64,000 bases of DNA. It comes from Vespa crabro (lineage: Eukaryota; Arthropoda; Insecta; Hymenoptera; Vespidae). Where the stretch lies: the NCBI RefSeq assembly GCF_910589235.1, contig NC_060957.1, positions 8,687,662 to 8,751,661 of the forward strand, given 5' to 3'. Shown in pieces: positions 12,240-25,871 of this stretch; the first letter of the stretch is position 1, and each line of letters starts with the position of its first letter. The notes beneath the pieces are model-generated. The model was not told the DNA's origin. It was given only the letters and a program-made list of their open reading frames with translations, and did no database searches. The translations under genes were made by a program, and so were the position numbers.

Positions 12240-12659
12240 CTGGGTGTAATTAAATGATCTGTCAACAAACTTTGTAAATAAGCTATAGGAACGTAAACTA
12301 GTAGAAAATATTCTATGAAGCATGGAAAACGTTTGCTTTGGAGTTACGACGATTCGAAATTTTCCTGCAATGGTCGGCAAAAATTATCACGTTAAATAGC
12401 TTACCATCTTTCTAAATCCCTTGTGATTTTTTCTATTTTCTTTTAACCTGCATTCCTTACTAAGAAAAAAAAAAAAGAAAAAGAAAAAACAATTTCTAAC
12501 TTCTATGCGATTTGATGTGATAATTTTTCCAGTCATTGCAGAAAAACTCAAACGTTTCCGTCCCACCTTCTCAACTCCATGTTCATAGAATATTTTTTAC
12601 TTGTTTAGATCTCTGGAACTTATTTCCAAAGTTTGTATAGATTATTCAGTTACACCCTG
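12240..12659. mobile_element. 420-bp MITE with about 190-bp inverted repeats, TA target
   Basis: The left end CTGGGTGTAATTAAATGATC and the reverse-complemented right end CAGGGTGTAACTGAATAATC are the start of long inverted repeats. Both continue through AAACTTTG(T/G)AAATAAG, AAAATATTCTATGAA, GAAAACGTTTG-like and TCACGTTAAA/TCACATCAAA blocks. TA flanks both ends. There is no coding capacity. The termini resemble those of the transposon at 2641-3649, so a transposase of that general group may have moved it. Confidence 0.85.
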
Positions 12660-14012
12660 TATACATAAACATATACAGACATATATATACACATACAGTA
12701 CAGTATTATTATATGTATATACATATATATAAAAGACTTAAAAATCGATTAATATAATTCGATCGATATTGATCGGAATGATAAATATAGATCGTAGAAA
12801 ACATACGGATAAAAAATCGAAGTTACAGGGAATACGTCGATGGTGGGTCAGAGAAGAAGCGGGTCCACTTTGTGGCTCTGTTCGATAGTGGGGGATACGG
12901 CACGCGTGCCACGCGCCCGAACTTTCCCGAATGTTAGCGAATTCGAACGAAGTTCTCGATCCGAACGATAATAATCTCTCTGGAGTGACCCCGGCGGGTA
13001 TACTCCCCACTACAACCCCTCGGTCCCAACACGATACGTATCGAGTGTTGCAGCTGCTGTTTCTCCCGGCCAAAGCGGACCTCCTTTCTTTCCTTCTTCC
13101 TTCCGTTCTTTAACTTCTCTTCCTTCCATCTTCCTTTCTTTCTTTCCGAGTCTCTCCATCCTGTTTATCTCGCTTACGTTCTCTTGGTCCTTTCCCATTA
13201 ACTTCCTAAACAAATATTAAAATGTTAGATATACTTGGAGCTCTGTCGAAACTCGCCCACGGACCGATCGGATGAAATTAAAAAAAAAAGTGCAGATTTT
13301 TAAAATTATTATTATACTTTTTCATTATTTTTTTTTAGGTTTCTAAAATTACAGATGATTATTATGGGTCGAACGTTGTTATTATATCGTGTCTGGCAAT
13401 ACCCTCTAGCTCGTCCTTTTCATCTAAAAATTCTCTTTCAAATTTTTCTCAAAAATGGAAGATGTGCGCTCGGTCGCATCTCCCGGTTGAAAAAATAACA
13501 ATGCACCTAAACCAGCAGTATTCCCAGATACGGCATACTGAAATAGAAAAAGCTCGCATTTCCATTTACTACGCCCAGAGCTCCTGGGAGTGTATTACCT
13601 GCAGTACCTATTCGCTTAAAGCTAGCAAGATGAAAGTAATCGAAAAGCAGACGGATGAAATTCTTCTTCGAAGAAGAAGGAGAAGAAGAAGAAGAAGAAG
13701 CAGCAGTAACAGCAGCAGCCACATCTGTTCCTCGCTTTTGGTCTGTCGGAAGACGCGCGGGAGTGAAACGAAGAACGCAGGAAAGGAAGGGAGGTAAAAG
13801 GGTTATATCTCTTAGTTGGGAAAGGAAAGGGTTAGAAGATAAGGGGAGAAGAAAAGGGACCAGAAGGTTCAATGGGATCTTTGAAAAAAGTTCTTCCGTC
13901 CCTCGTCAATTTGTCGTCTTTGATTTATAACTGACAAAAGAAAATTTTCACCGAATTTTAACCGAACAATCTTTTCAAAACTTTCTGAACCTCAAAAAAA
14001 ATTCATTTTTCT

Positions 14013-14054
<42 letters not shown>

Positions 14055-14151
14055 AAGAAAAACAGGAAGAAGAAAAGGTCAAACTTACGTTTCTGCAATA
14101 ATTTCTTAAGTTTAGATGAAACTTTTTAGGAGACACTTTTAACGTATCTCA

Positions 14152-14183
<32 letters not shown>

Positions 14184-14261
14184 TTCTCTCTTTCTTTTTC
14201 TCTTTCGTTCTCTCTCCGCAGTCCCATTAAGACGATGAATTCGCGTCACGTACGCACCGCG

Positions 14262-14270
14262 TGTGGGAAA
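14262..14270 (+). promoter_or_regulatory. Su(H)/CSL-type site TGTGGGAAA
   Basis: Exact match to YGTGRGAAM in CGCGTGTGGGAAACCATAG, about 7.2 kb upstream of Delta exon 1. Confidence 0.25.
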
Positions 14271-14353
14271 CCATAGAACAATACGACCGAAGCGCATTTA
14301 CGACGGCTATGACGAACCACGGTATTGTTATGGTAAAAGAAACGCTTCAGCGG

Positions 14354-14369
14354 TGTATGTATGTATGTA

Positions 14370-14405
<36 letters not shown>

Positions 14406-14422
14406 TGTATGTATGTATGTAT
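14354..14422. repeat. (ATGT)n tetranucleotide repeat
   Basis: About 16 ATGT units, interrupted once by a short AT run. Intergenic. Confidence 0.9.
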
Positions 14423-16726
14423 CGTCGCTTTAATCGTTGGCTCACTACTTCGGCAAATTCAGTATACCTATGTATCGTGAATACGTCGCGCTTACTGTGA
14501 CTTATCTGTACACTAAGGGGGAAAGGGGGACAAAGTGAGTATAAGCGCCACCGGCGACGTCGACTTTCCCAAAGTGCGCTTCTTCTTTCGAGGTAAATGG
14601 CCTGTCCTCGTGCGTATCTTTTTTTTGATGTACAAGATATAAAATTAAAAGTGGCTACTGCATTAATTATAACGACCTACTTAATACCACGCAGCGTTGT
14701 TCATAAATTAAGCATGTTCTTTTTTGATGTGCAAAATATTTCTTTTCGGAAATAAATTTTGTTCTGTTTCTCGTTTCTTTTTTTTTTCTCTCTTTTTTCA
14801 AATACTAACTGCGATCATTCATGTCGTACCTATATCATGTGTCCTAACTCGATAATTTATTATCTCAGAGTTTTTCGTGTATTTCATCACAATTTCAATT
14901 AATATAATTTTATATCATAATAAATATCTATTAAATATGGCTACATCAAAAGAACAGTATTTGTTAAGATCTCTACAAATATTCTTTCTTTCTTCTTTAC
15001 TTTGTTTTTTTTCTTTTTCTTTTTTTGTCAAACACTTAATTATTATAACAGTATACATATAGACGATGAAAATAACAAGAGGTGATCAGATTTTAAAGGA
15101 AGAATTTGCATGCAAGGTGGAATAACGAAAGTGCGAAAACAGAAGTTCGAAGAAGAGGAAGAATAATTGAAAGCGGTAGGTCGAACGGTATAGGAAGGAA
15201 GGAAGGAAGGAGAGATTTAGGGAAATATAAGAAAGAGAAAAAGATAAAAAAAAACAAGGTTGTTATGCGTATCGCTAAGGCTCAATATAACGGAAGCCAA
15301 GGTGGTTGCAGCCTCTCTGTACGGGCCATTTCCGCCCACAGAGTTCTTTCTCACACGCAGGCAAACAACACTCCGTTCTCTCGGAGTACTACTTGTCGCT
15401 GCCATATACACAATCCACGAATCCACTCTTTACAATCCCAAGCTCTACTTTCACGCTAGTTTTATGAGGACATTTATATTCGAAACCATTTGAAATTATA
15501 TGTACATATATCAAAGGCTCGCTCTTGTTTATCTTTTTCTTAATAAATACATACTAACATCGTACTAAAAATTATCATATATTATATTATTTTATGAAGT
15601 GAAGCGAAATTTTTAGATATTTATCGGCTATATAACTATTAATGGCACATAAATAAATGCTATAAGATCTTATGTTTTTTATACAAAAATCATGGAGTTA
15701 GTATGCATGTACATGGATACACAATACATATAACGTATAAATACACACCCACATAGATATGTATACAGAAATATATATACTTAGATGTGGGCTTCGAAGA
15801 TGAAACATGACGGGCGATCGGCGGCTTTCAGCCAGATGCAAGATCTACAGAAGAAACGGAAGGAAGCACTTTTTATTATTTTTGTTGTGCGTCTTTTTTC
15901 GAAGAACCTCGCCCAAAGTGAGATAGAGAGAGACAGAGAGATGTAGAGACCCGTCCCTGCGGCCAAGTTGGAGTCGAGAATTGGAGAGGCAGAAGCTTCC
16001 TGTCCCGTATTCGAATTCAGGATCGAGCTATACCGATGAACGTGCGTATACGTACGTAAATGCTATTTACTCACACCGTCCCAGGACAGGCCTCTCTCAC
16101 CAACGTACGTACAAGCGTGTCCTTTCGTGGGATAGGTATAATGAGAGAAAGAGAGGGTCGCAACTACGTGCTGGATTAGTTCCTCTCGGATTTAATCTCA
16201 CTGTCTGAACAGGAACTCGAACAATTCATAATGAAATCTTACCGAATGCTCGCTGGCTCTTTCAATGCTGGGGACAGGATGTTGTCGTCATCCTCTTCCC
16301 CAGTGCGGACGTTCCTTTTGAACAAACACGAAGTTCATCGAATCCATCAATGATCAATAAAACTTGATAAAAATACTCTACTGATACAACTTAGATATTT
16401 CAGCATCTTCTTTTATTTTGTCAAAACGCTTATTTATTATTATAGTCAAGATGTAGATACCTATATATGTATCTATCTATGTATCCTATCTATGTACGTT
16501 GGGTTTTCAAAGGAAAAGAAAAAAAAACAGGTTTGATTCTTTCTTCACCAAGAGAAAAGTGAAAAGTCGCCTGGAGGGTTCCTTCTTCATATGGTCCGTC
16601 GATCCAAAGGACGAAATCCCACGAGCAAGGAAGCGCAAGTACAAGTGGGAGCGAGAAGACAGATTTGCAGCCGCTTTTTGGGACCCTCAACTCTCAGCTG
16701 CCGGACCTTCCCACGCTATGTGTGTG

Positions 16727-16806
16727 CACCTACCTATCTGCTTGCCTACCTACCTTCTTACCTACCTACCTATCTACCTATCAACCACCTACCCACCTTA
16801 CTACCT
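16727..16806. repeat. Degenerate (CCTA)n repeat
   Basis: Many ACCT/CCTA/TCTA units in a row. The translated frames that cross it are not genes. Confidence 0.8.
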
Positions 16807-19560
16807 GACTCACACACAATCGCACGTCGAAATTGTATTATAACGTACCATCAAATGTGTATATGTGTTCTATTGATTAAAATGAATCAACGTAAATTAA
16901 TGTGTACTTTCAATTAATTTATAAAAGAGGAACAGTGGTTTGTTTATGTTTCAATGTATACTTAACGAACTGATAATATATACGTATGTATATAGTATCT
17001 AATTTTCAATGATCATTTCTTTCCAGTACTTACATGTATGTATTTCTGTATGACATTATATTTTGGCGTATCGTAATAAAAAAGAATAAATCTGAAAGAA
17101 TTAAAAAAAAAAAAAAAAAGAAAAAGAAGAAAAAAGGCAAATAAAGAAAAGAAACTTAATGGATGCAACGGGTGTGCAACGGGTGCATAGCAAGCGAAAT
17201 AGATCCTTTTGCGAGTCCTCTTGTTTTCTCGTCCAAACTCTTCAAGATAATGTAATTCCTTTTAACCCTATTGAACTGAACCTCGAAAACCGTGAGATTC
17301 TTTTTTTCCTGGTTGCTCCTGAAAATAGCTTCCACTATGTTTCCCTGTAGATAACCGTTCGTAAGCAACTTGAATGAAGTAAACTCAATATCTAAAAATA
17401 CATTAAACAATAAATTCATGAAAATAGAAAGTGAACATGACTTTATATACCTATAGTGTTACGACGAGACACGGAACTTTAGCACTGTATTCTTGCTATT
17501 TACGGAACGAGCAAACAATTAGAGCATGATATTATATCAAAAGGTAATGAAGCGTATTATATTGCGAAGGTGTTTCAACGTATCACATAAAATATTTTCG
17601 ATTCGATAATTCCCATGACATTACGACGAAATCATAGAAATTATTTTCGCTTTTTAAAAGAAAAAAAAAGAAAGAATAAAAGAAAGAAAGAAAAAGGTTT
17701 AATAGAGAGCGTTAGATTCGATGTTAATTTAGGAACGTTGATGGTGCTCGTTAATTAGTCACTGGAAACGAAAGCAAGACGTCAAATTAGTCTAGTTAAA
17801 TCAAACGAGTTATCGCCGAAGCGAGACCGTTGTATACTGCGAAGAATCGATTTCTCGATTAGTCCTGAAAAGAGAAAGAACAATACGCTTCGCGATTAAT
17901 TACCTTCGAAAGTTTCGCCTAAAGAACTGCATTCTGGATGTTTCACATTACTATTTGCCACTTTGTGAAGTTATAAAAAAAAAAAAGAGAAAAGAAAAAT
18001 GTATCATTTTAAATTTATCGACGATTATATAAGCTGTTATTATTAGGAATGGTGTAGGTTGAATTAAAGTAAAGAAAAAAGATAATTTATTTAACGCTTA
18101 TTTCCGCTAGAGATATTGACAATTTATTTTTATTACCTGCTTATTAATATTATAAGTCGATAAGAAAAAAATAAACCTTTCAAAGCATCTTTAAAAATAA
18201 CGATTTATATAATAATAGTAAAAGTAATCGTAAAAATAAGAAAAAAAAAGGAAGAAAAACTGTCCCAAGCTTTTGCGAAACTTTATTATTTTTAAAGGAC
18301 TTTTAAAAGTAAAAAAGTAAAGCCGCATCACCTGCACAAACTTTAGATATTCTCAGGAAAGTGCGTACTGTCCTGGAGTTCTCTCTTGCGACAACACAAC
18401 ATTCTTAATCCATCTCTCCGGCGCCAATGATAATACCTTCGAGAGATGCCTCTCCCTAGCGTCTGTACATTTATATATATATATATATATAAATTCGTAT
18501 ATATCTATACGCATATATATGTACATATGTATATATGTTTTTATGTATGTATGTATATATATGCATGCTCGCAAAAGTGTAAACAACTTTCGAACGACAA
18601 GGCAGCTGCGAAAGCAGAAGCTTTTTAACTCGTCGATGGATGTAACGTAACGAGGAAGGTCGCGCTTCACTTTTAATAAGCCCGCAACAACGTAAGTATG
18701 TAACTTTTACGCTCGTCACAACTTCGATCTGACGTATCCGTCGAGAAAATTATTATTTTCTCCTTCAATTTGATGGTAAAGAAATTCGTGTAATTGTTTA
18801 TTCTTTGCTTTCGCAAAACATTCAATAAAACATAAATTAACAATATTCTCTTGCTAATTTTATTCTCTCGATTTGTGTCTCTCAAGAAAGGTAAAAACAT
18901 TCCGTTTTGCATTCCCAGACAATCGTCCACGTTGTCCCGCGAAATACGAAGAATGCGGGACGATGGTATGTCTTTCTCTTTCTCCTTCTCCATTCTACTG
19001 TCCTTATTTTGCCGTATAACAAGCCCGTTCCATTAACGCGTTTTTACAGGTGACATTTAAGAGGAGAGATCCTCGAATTCGCGAATGATCCCTGTTAAAC
19101 GACTAATCGTGCAAATGGCTAGGACTAGACTCGCATAATCGTCGTGACTAATTACAGACATTAAAGAGAGGAAATTAGATGCAGAAGGATTTCTTGGGAT
19201 ACATAAGCTACTCGGCAGGGATTTTGTTTTTACGATTATTTTGAAAGAGCGAAGGGATAACGTGCAAATTTGAGGAAACGAGTATGTGAGGGAAGGGAAA
19301 AAGGAGGGGGTGAGGGGAGGGTGGATCGCGTCTGTTGTATCCGTATAGATATCCGTGCGTCTCCGTGTGCGAGGAGTGGCACGAAGCTGCAGATGGTGGA
19401 AATCTCGAGGAATAAAGCCAGAGAAGAAGCGAAGAAAGGGAGGGCCGAACTCACGAAGAAGGTTTTTTTCAAGAACGAGAACGGGGAGGTACCGAAGGTG
19501 GGTAGCACCTGGTGGTCGTGAGGGCCGGTGCTAGTGCTGGTGCCTTCTGCTCCTGCTCAT

Positions 19561-19690
19561 GCTGCTGCTGCTGCTGCTGCTCCTGCTGCTGCTGCTGCTG
19601 CTGCCGCTGCTGCTGGTGGTGGTGGTGGTGATGGTGTTGGCGGTGATGGAGGTGGTGGTAACGGAGGTGGTGACGGTGGTGATTCTGCTG
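19561..19690. repeat. CTG then GGT trinucleotide array
   Basis: A CTG run interrupted by TCC and CCG, passing into GGT/GAT/GGA units. Frames through it give poly-Leu, poly-Ala or poly-Gly and carry no domain. Confidence 0.85.
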
Positions 19691-21602
19691 ACGATAAAAG
19701 TCCTGCTATTACCGATACTCTTATCAATATCTTTCAATATTATCAATATGTATCTTCACTATTATCACATAATTTGGAGTCCCAAGTCCAGTTATCGGGA
19801 GTTCGTGACAAGAATACAACATCCTTATAGTAATATATAAGTACTTACTCTTTTGGCAATGAAATATTGTTTGTTAATAATAGTCATGCTTTCTCGCGGT
19901 CAGTAAATTTCGTCGAGGTAAAGGAACAAACTGGACTACAAACAAATGTTTTATAAGTTGACTTATTTTAGGAATGATGGAAAATCCGTGCTTTTCTTAA
20001 ATGTAAAATACCTTCTGTTTCGATAAATTTCGCGGGGTGAGATCTTCGATGGCAAGAGTCAGTCGTGAAGCGGGCAAAAGCATGCAGAAGAAGCCGAGGT
20101 TCGCCGGCTGGCAAACCTTAAAGACTACGATCGAAGCCGGCAATCTGTCGACCATCCATTCTCTTTTTCTCGAACCCTTCGAAATCTTTTAGGGATCGTT
20201 ACCACCTTCGAAAATGTTTTTTATCCGACCTCAATCAATCTTTCGATGTAGGTTCCTTAAAGAATCGTTAGATCTATGCAGAAGACACCTTGAGTACGGA
20301 TTTTATATGAGGTTGGATACGAAAAATGAATAAGCATAATTCTGAGGAATAGTTGGTACTCCGTGGCAGTTAGGTAAGAAGACGTTTGGAAGAGCGAAAA
20401 ACGTTAGGAGACCATCGAGAAAATAGAGAAGGTTAGGAACAGCTGCGAGACACCCCGAAGACCATAGAGAATCTTTTGAATCATAACGTAGAACCACCTC
20501 TCAGATCTTCTTCTTGACGATTCAAAAAGAGACGCAACGGTTAAAATGGTGGAAGAAGAGGGAACACAGAGAAGATAAATCATAGGATTAACAACCGAAT
20601 GTCGTCGATTTGCCTTCTTTGCTAAACGTTCAACGAATAATAAATACCATTATTTACGATCAGAATTAATCAAATACAAATCACGGGTCGTGTCAAACGT
20701 AACTTATGAACGCTCGTACGATTCTATAATAATATAATTAATGAGGAATACAATTGGGAAATTCTATAAAATAATTTATGGATGTCGAACAATCGAAGGA
20801 AATTTAATCAACATAGAACGATCATTAATTTGCGTCGATGTATATCTTCATGCACAGTGGCTGGTTAATCATCGGACCTTTCTCATTACTTATATCTAGG
20901 CAACAGGTGCAAAATCGATATCTCATTACATTGTTCCACGCACAAATTCGTTCCACGGGAAAGTATCTCACGAAGAAAGTATATTCAACATTCTGATCTC
21001 TCATAATTAGACACTCTAAATGAAATCGACAATTACCCTCGAGTTGGATCAAAAATAATTAATAGCCTTCTTTACTATAAAAGGATAAAGAAAAAGCGAG
21101 AGAGAGAGAGAGAGAGGGAGAGAAAGAATAGTTATTTATTTAAACATCGTATTTTCAAAATTCGCATTTTAATAAATGAATAGAGACAAATAGATCATTC
21201 TTTTTTTACTTTCTCCGCTTTCCTCTTTCCTTGCATGCTTTTTTTTTATAAAGAAAGAGAAGCCGAGAGTCCAGGGTCATTTCCGTATCCCGAACAGCTG
21301 CCAAAATTTCCAACGACGAGGGTTTCCCTTGTTTCTCAGAGGAAATGAGAGAAAAAAATGGCCTCGAGCTAAAGACGCAATGATTTAGCGTGGCAAAAAG
21401 ATTTCATGCGTGCTTGAAATGCGAGGCCGAAGGGATTTTTTAATAAAGTTTACAGCCGGCAGAATGATATCGATATTGAACAATATATATATATCGAGTA
21501 ATTTTTCACATTTTCTATACGGTTATTACAGGTCATTACAAGAAATTAAGATAAGTCACTTTCCCGCACAAGTAACTTTTTATTCCATAAAGATTCGATC
21601 GA

Positions 21603-21648
<46 letters not shown>

Positions 21649-21759
21649 TTCCTTCTTTCTCTTTTTCTCTCAAACGAGTACTTTCGTACTTACGATGCTA
21701 AATATCGCGAGTCCAAAGCGAGAAAACAAGAATGACGGGTAGTCCACGATATTTTGGAG

Positions 21760-21772
21760 CACGTGGCACCTG
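21760..21772. promoter_or_regulatory. Adjacent E-boxes CACGTG and CACCTG
   Basis: CACGTG at 21760-21765 and CACCTG at 21767-21772, one base apart in a GC-richer patch. These are candidate bHLH sites in the Delta upstream region. Confidence 0.3.
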
Positions 21773-24257
21773 CCGGCACCGTTATCGGCCTCGTTAATTC
21801 GAGTGGTTCACTTCTAACGAATCGAGAACATTTTCCAAAACCGGTGAGACGCCCAGAAGCCTCGATAATTGGCCTTAGCCAATTCACGAGTCGACCAAGT
21901 ATTTTTTTTCTTTTTTCAGATCACCAAGAGAATCCCTGTATTTCTTAATATATCCGTATCTTTTCTTAAACACGTCGCATCGATAAAAAAAATCACACGT
22001 TCATCCTTCGGGAAACCTTGAATCGATCTTTCACACACGTACTAACGATCGAATAAATAGTTGAGTCAAGTTCACGGTACGTGCTCCGATTTGTCGATAT
22101 CAGAGCTATTCAACCGGTGGCCTTCGAACGAAATTTTCTACCCTACGTAGGAGAACAAAAATTTAGTATCACGAAATTTGAGAACGTGACTTTTTTCTAA
22201 ACACCTTGTTTTCCGTGACCTGCTGACTCATAGAAATCGAACACTGTTAGACTATACTCGTTCCTATCGCACTTGTGATTTCTTTGCTTGCCGTAGCAGC
22301 TGCCTCGGTGATATTCCAACGTGTACAGAGATCCTATTGACACTTTCCAACGGGTGCGACAGCGTTCGCGTTGCAAGGGCTCAAGGAGGCAAGTGCTTTT
22401 TGGCGTTGATCGGCAAGTATCGCGAATATTACACGATGCAGCCGGCGTTGGGCCATTGCCGCTTGTTCGTTGCCGGCCCATCGTCGGCAGGTATGAGCCA
22501 TTTACTTACAGAAGGATAGGTACTCACGACAAAAGAATGTTTGGACTACTGGTGTGCCAGATGCCGAGAAGATGAACGAAGGGGAAAGCAGAGATATTCG
22601 TTTCCTTTATTCAACTTTCTCTGTTCTGTAGATTAGTGTCACAAGCTTTTTCAATATGAATTTATAGCACTACGTTCTCTTAGATTTTGTCACATTTTGC
22701 TGACACCTGACGGATTAGAACAAATTATCGCATCAAGATCACTTTCTATATGATCCACTCACCGATGCGCATGTATACTTACATATGTTTGGATACATGA
22801 GACATCGTCGATAAGATGTTTTCAAGATCCGATCGATCCATCGGTAGTTTTTTAAAAAATGGTGCTAAGTAGATCGGAAAATAATTAAATATAACTTGGG
22901 ATCTGTGAAAACCATAAGTGAAAATAGCAAAGCCGAAAAAATTCTGCAGGGAAAGGTGCTGTACACGTCCGGCAAAAGTTTGTAGAAAAAAGAAAGAAGG
23001 AAAAGAAATAGCTCGCAAAGAGTGGAATGGAACTGGTGGGAGAGGAAACAGTGGTTGGAAAAGATACGAAATAAGAAAGTTCGGGTCTCCAAGTCCAAGG
23101 GACTGCCTGTTAGAGGGGCCTGCTGCCTTCGAGTCGGTGGTTCTCTTGTACTCCTGGGAAGTAGCGGCAGATGTTTCGACTCGGTTGGCGTGTGCCCGCT
23201 GCCACTTGGCTGCGAAGAAGACGATGCCATCTGCCCCTTCTCGTCTTCCCCTTCGCGCTTCTTCTTTCCTCTTTTCCTCCCCTCCAACATCACCTCCTCC
23301 TTCTCCTCCCTTCACCTATCTCGAGCAAAGCGTACGCGTACCGCGTGCCGGTCGAGCAGTGATACGAAATTGCTATCGAAAATGCCACAAGCTTGCTTTG
23401 GCTTCTCCCCCTTTTTTTTTTGAGACTCTACTCACCACGTCCCTCCTTTCGTCAAGCTACTTTTACGCTAAAGTGTTAGGTTTTACGATCTAACGTGTTG
23501 TCACGTTAAACGGGTGTTACGATAATTGAAAGTACACATATATAAATAATATTATATATATTAGACTAGGTGTCTAAAGGATGATTTTAATTTTTTATGA
23601 AATTTTTATCCAGCTCCGATCTTGTATATTTTCTTTTAAAACGATGTTATTAATGTTCTCGGATTTGAAATCTCAGAAAGTGTTCTTAAAAGATTTTATA
23701 TCATCAACATGTCTGATACATCAAATGATCAATCATCAGTTTTGATCAATCGTCTGTTTAAATAATTTTATTAATTAACCTTCACCTCACGTATACGAAC
23801 GACTTAAGTAGAAACATTATTCCATTATGATGTAAGGTACTAATGGTCAGTGAATTATGAGAGAGGGTACTCAGGTTGTTACCTTGTGTCAGCCACCGAA
23901 CGCTCATGAACATGCGGAATGATAATTCGTGGCACGCGTTCGCTCATCCTCGTTTGTAAAAGAAACGAGAGCGAGAAAGAAAGAGCAGGTTCGTCGAGAA
24001 CAACGTGTGTCTTTCCATCCGAGAGAGAAATTTGAGATAAGACGTGTTTAAAAGTGCACGAATAATGAGGCGACGCGTGCGTGCTTGATAAGTTGGAAAC
24101 CGAGCTCTTCTCGTAAAATTCGATCGACCTTAATTGTTTGTGCAAAGAAAGAAGCGAAAAAAAGAACGACAGATGGTACCCATCGATGGAAACGTGTGGA
24201 TGCTGCTCTACCGTTCTCGAATGGACGCATCGATTGACATCGTTGCATTCTCTACAT

Positions 24258-24262
<5 letters not shown>

Positions 24263-24327
<65 letters not shown>
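24263..24327. repeat. (CT)n microsatellite
   Basis: Uninterrupted CT repeat of about 65 bp in intergenic DNA. Confidence 0.95.
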
Positions 24328-24329
<2 letters not shown>

Positions 24330-25408
24330 GCATTATATGGTAACGACTTTAGTTATATTTGAATATCATTTTACGAATGTCAAGGATTTGAAAAATGTTG
24401 GTAGCTCTAAAGTGTCAAATTTCGCGAGATTCTTCGGCGTTGTAGCTTCTTTTTTCTTTCTTTTTTTTTCCTTTTTTTTTCATTTTCCTTTTCTACATGA
24501 CAAAGATTCATCGATCTTGTTATCGCTTCTCTACGAACCAGGTGGTACAAAAAGATAAAGCGTATCTTAAGTGTACCGCCGTTTTCGGCTTTCGGAACTT
24601 AAGAAGGAAAAAAAGCAACAGATGCAAGATCGTCCTCGCGGATGCTATAGCTACAGAAAAGTATCGCTGCCAGTCAGGCTGCATGTCTTTCCTTCATGGC
24701 ACGTGCCATGCCCTCCTACCACCATCAGCGAACAAGCCAGACACCGTCCTGAGCCTCGGCTAAGCCGGATGGTGTCCTTTCCTTTTCCTTCGACCTAGAA
24801 AAGTTTTCCTTTTGATGGAGGACAACCATCTGTGCTTCGAATAATGGTTTGAATATCGGTAACGCCCTAGTTCAACCGATCCGTTCATTATAAATATTAT
24901 ACGAACTAACTATACTATCTTATTCGTCGAGAGATTAAGTTCTTCAATGGGACGTTCAGTAAGACAAATTTAACACTAAAAATTGTAAATACTCGAATGA
25001 ACGTCTACGTACAATGCAATTGTAAATCGAGAACCGATAGAATATAATGCAAAATCAATGATCAGTTTCTTAATTGTGGAAATCATAAGATCGACATTCG
25101 ATCGGTACTATTATATTTCTATTGTTCACGCGATGAATACGCGATTAACGACAATGGACTTTTGTTAAGTTCAATCAATGCTTTACTTATACCATCTAAA
25201 ATAGATCAATTTATTATATAATATTGTAATATGTTCTCTATTGTAATACGTGCGCGGTATTACTATTGACTTACAGAAACTTAAATTTCAGCTGACAATA
25301 AATTGATGAAATAAAAAATATTTCATACATATCGTAGACATCACAAATTAATAGAGATTTCGCAATTTTAAGAATACTCGATCGAGAAGTCTGACTGGTT
25401 GGTGCGGA

Positions 25409-25829
25409 CAGGTGCAGTTTAGGCAGCACCTGATAAATGTGATTTATTTTCATCGATGTTTCCGAAATCAGTGTAAGTCGAATTTGTGAGTACATTGGGA
25501 ACCTCGTAGACTTTCCCTGTTAAAAAAATTTTGGTCAAGGATTTTCACGGGAGAATATTTGATCGGAACAGGTGCGCGATCAGGGGATGTCACGACCAAC
25601 GAAGAATTTCAGGCAAAGCGCCGTGATTGGTTCGGCGTGTGGGCAGCTGTTTGTAGGCCTCCAATTAAGTAAGTGTTATGTCGTAACAGGTGTCGCATGA
25701 TTATCAGGTATGGCAACGAGAGGGCTGACCAATAAATATTCTCAGTAATATTCTAGTCCTGCGCATCTCGTAAGATACACGAACTGCTAAAGTACCAGCT
25801 CGATAGCGAATTTCACGAGAATACACCTG
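25409..25829. promoter_or_regulatory. E-box cluster, candidate proneural enhancer of Delta
   Basis: Six E-boxes in 421 bp: CAGGTG at 25409, CACCTG at 25427, CAGGTG at 25569, CAGCTG at 25644, CAGGTG at 25687 and CACCTG at 25824. Several match the GCAGGTG/CACCTGC form bound by proneural bHLH proteins with Daughterless; CAGGTG is also the Snail and ZEB core. Delta is a classic proneural target, so an enhancer is plausible, but none is proven from sequence. Confidence 0.4.
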
Positions 25830-25871
25830 CAAATTTCGGAAAATTAATAACCATCAATCATCTGAGATTTT

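Noticed and set aside
13655..13930. Frame with EEE/AAV tracts at 13.7 kb
   Set aside because: Derived from a GAA/GCA repeat with no conserved sequence on either side.
19528..19840. Frames with poly-Ala/Gly or poly-Leu near 19.6 kb
   Set aside because: They are translations of CTG/GGT arrays, open in several frames on both strands, which is typical of repeats.
22197..22481. A minus-strand frame with six cysteines that recalls a Kunitz domain (YHRGSCYGKQRN)
   Set aside because: The cysteine spacing does not fit the Kunitz pattern and there is no signal peptide or exon partner.
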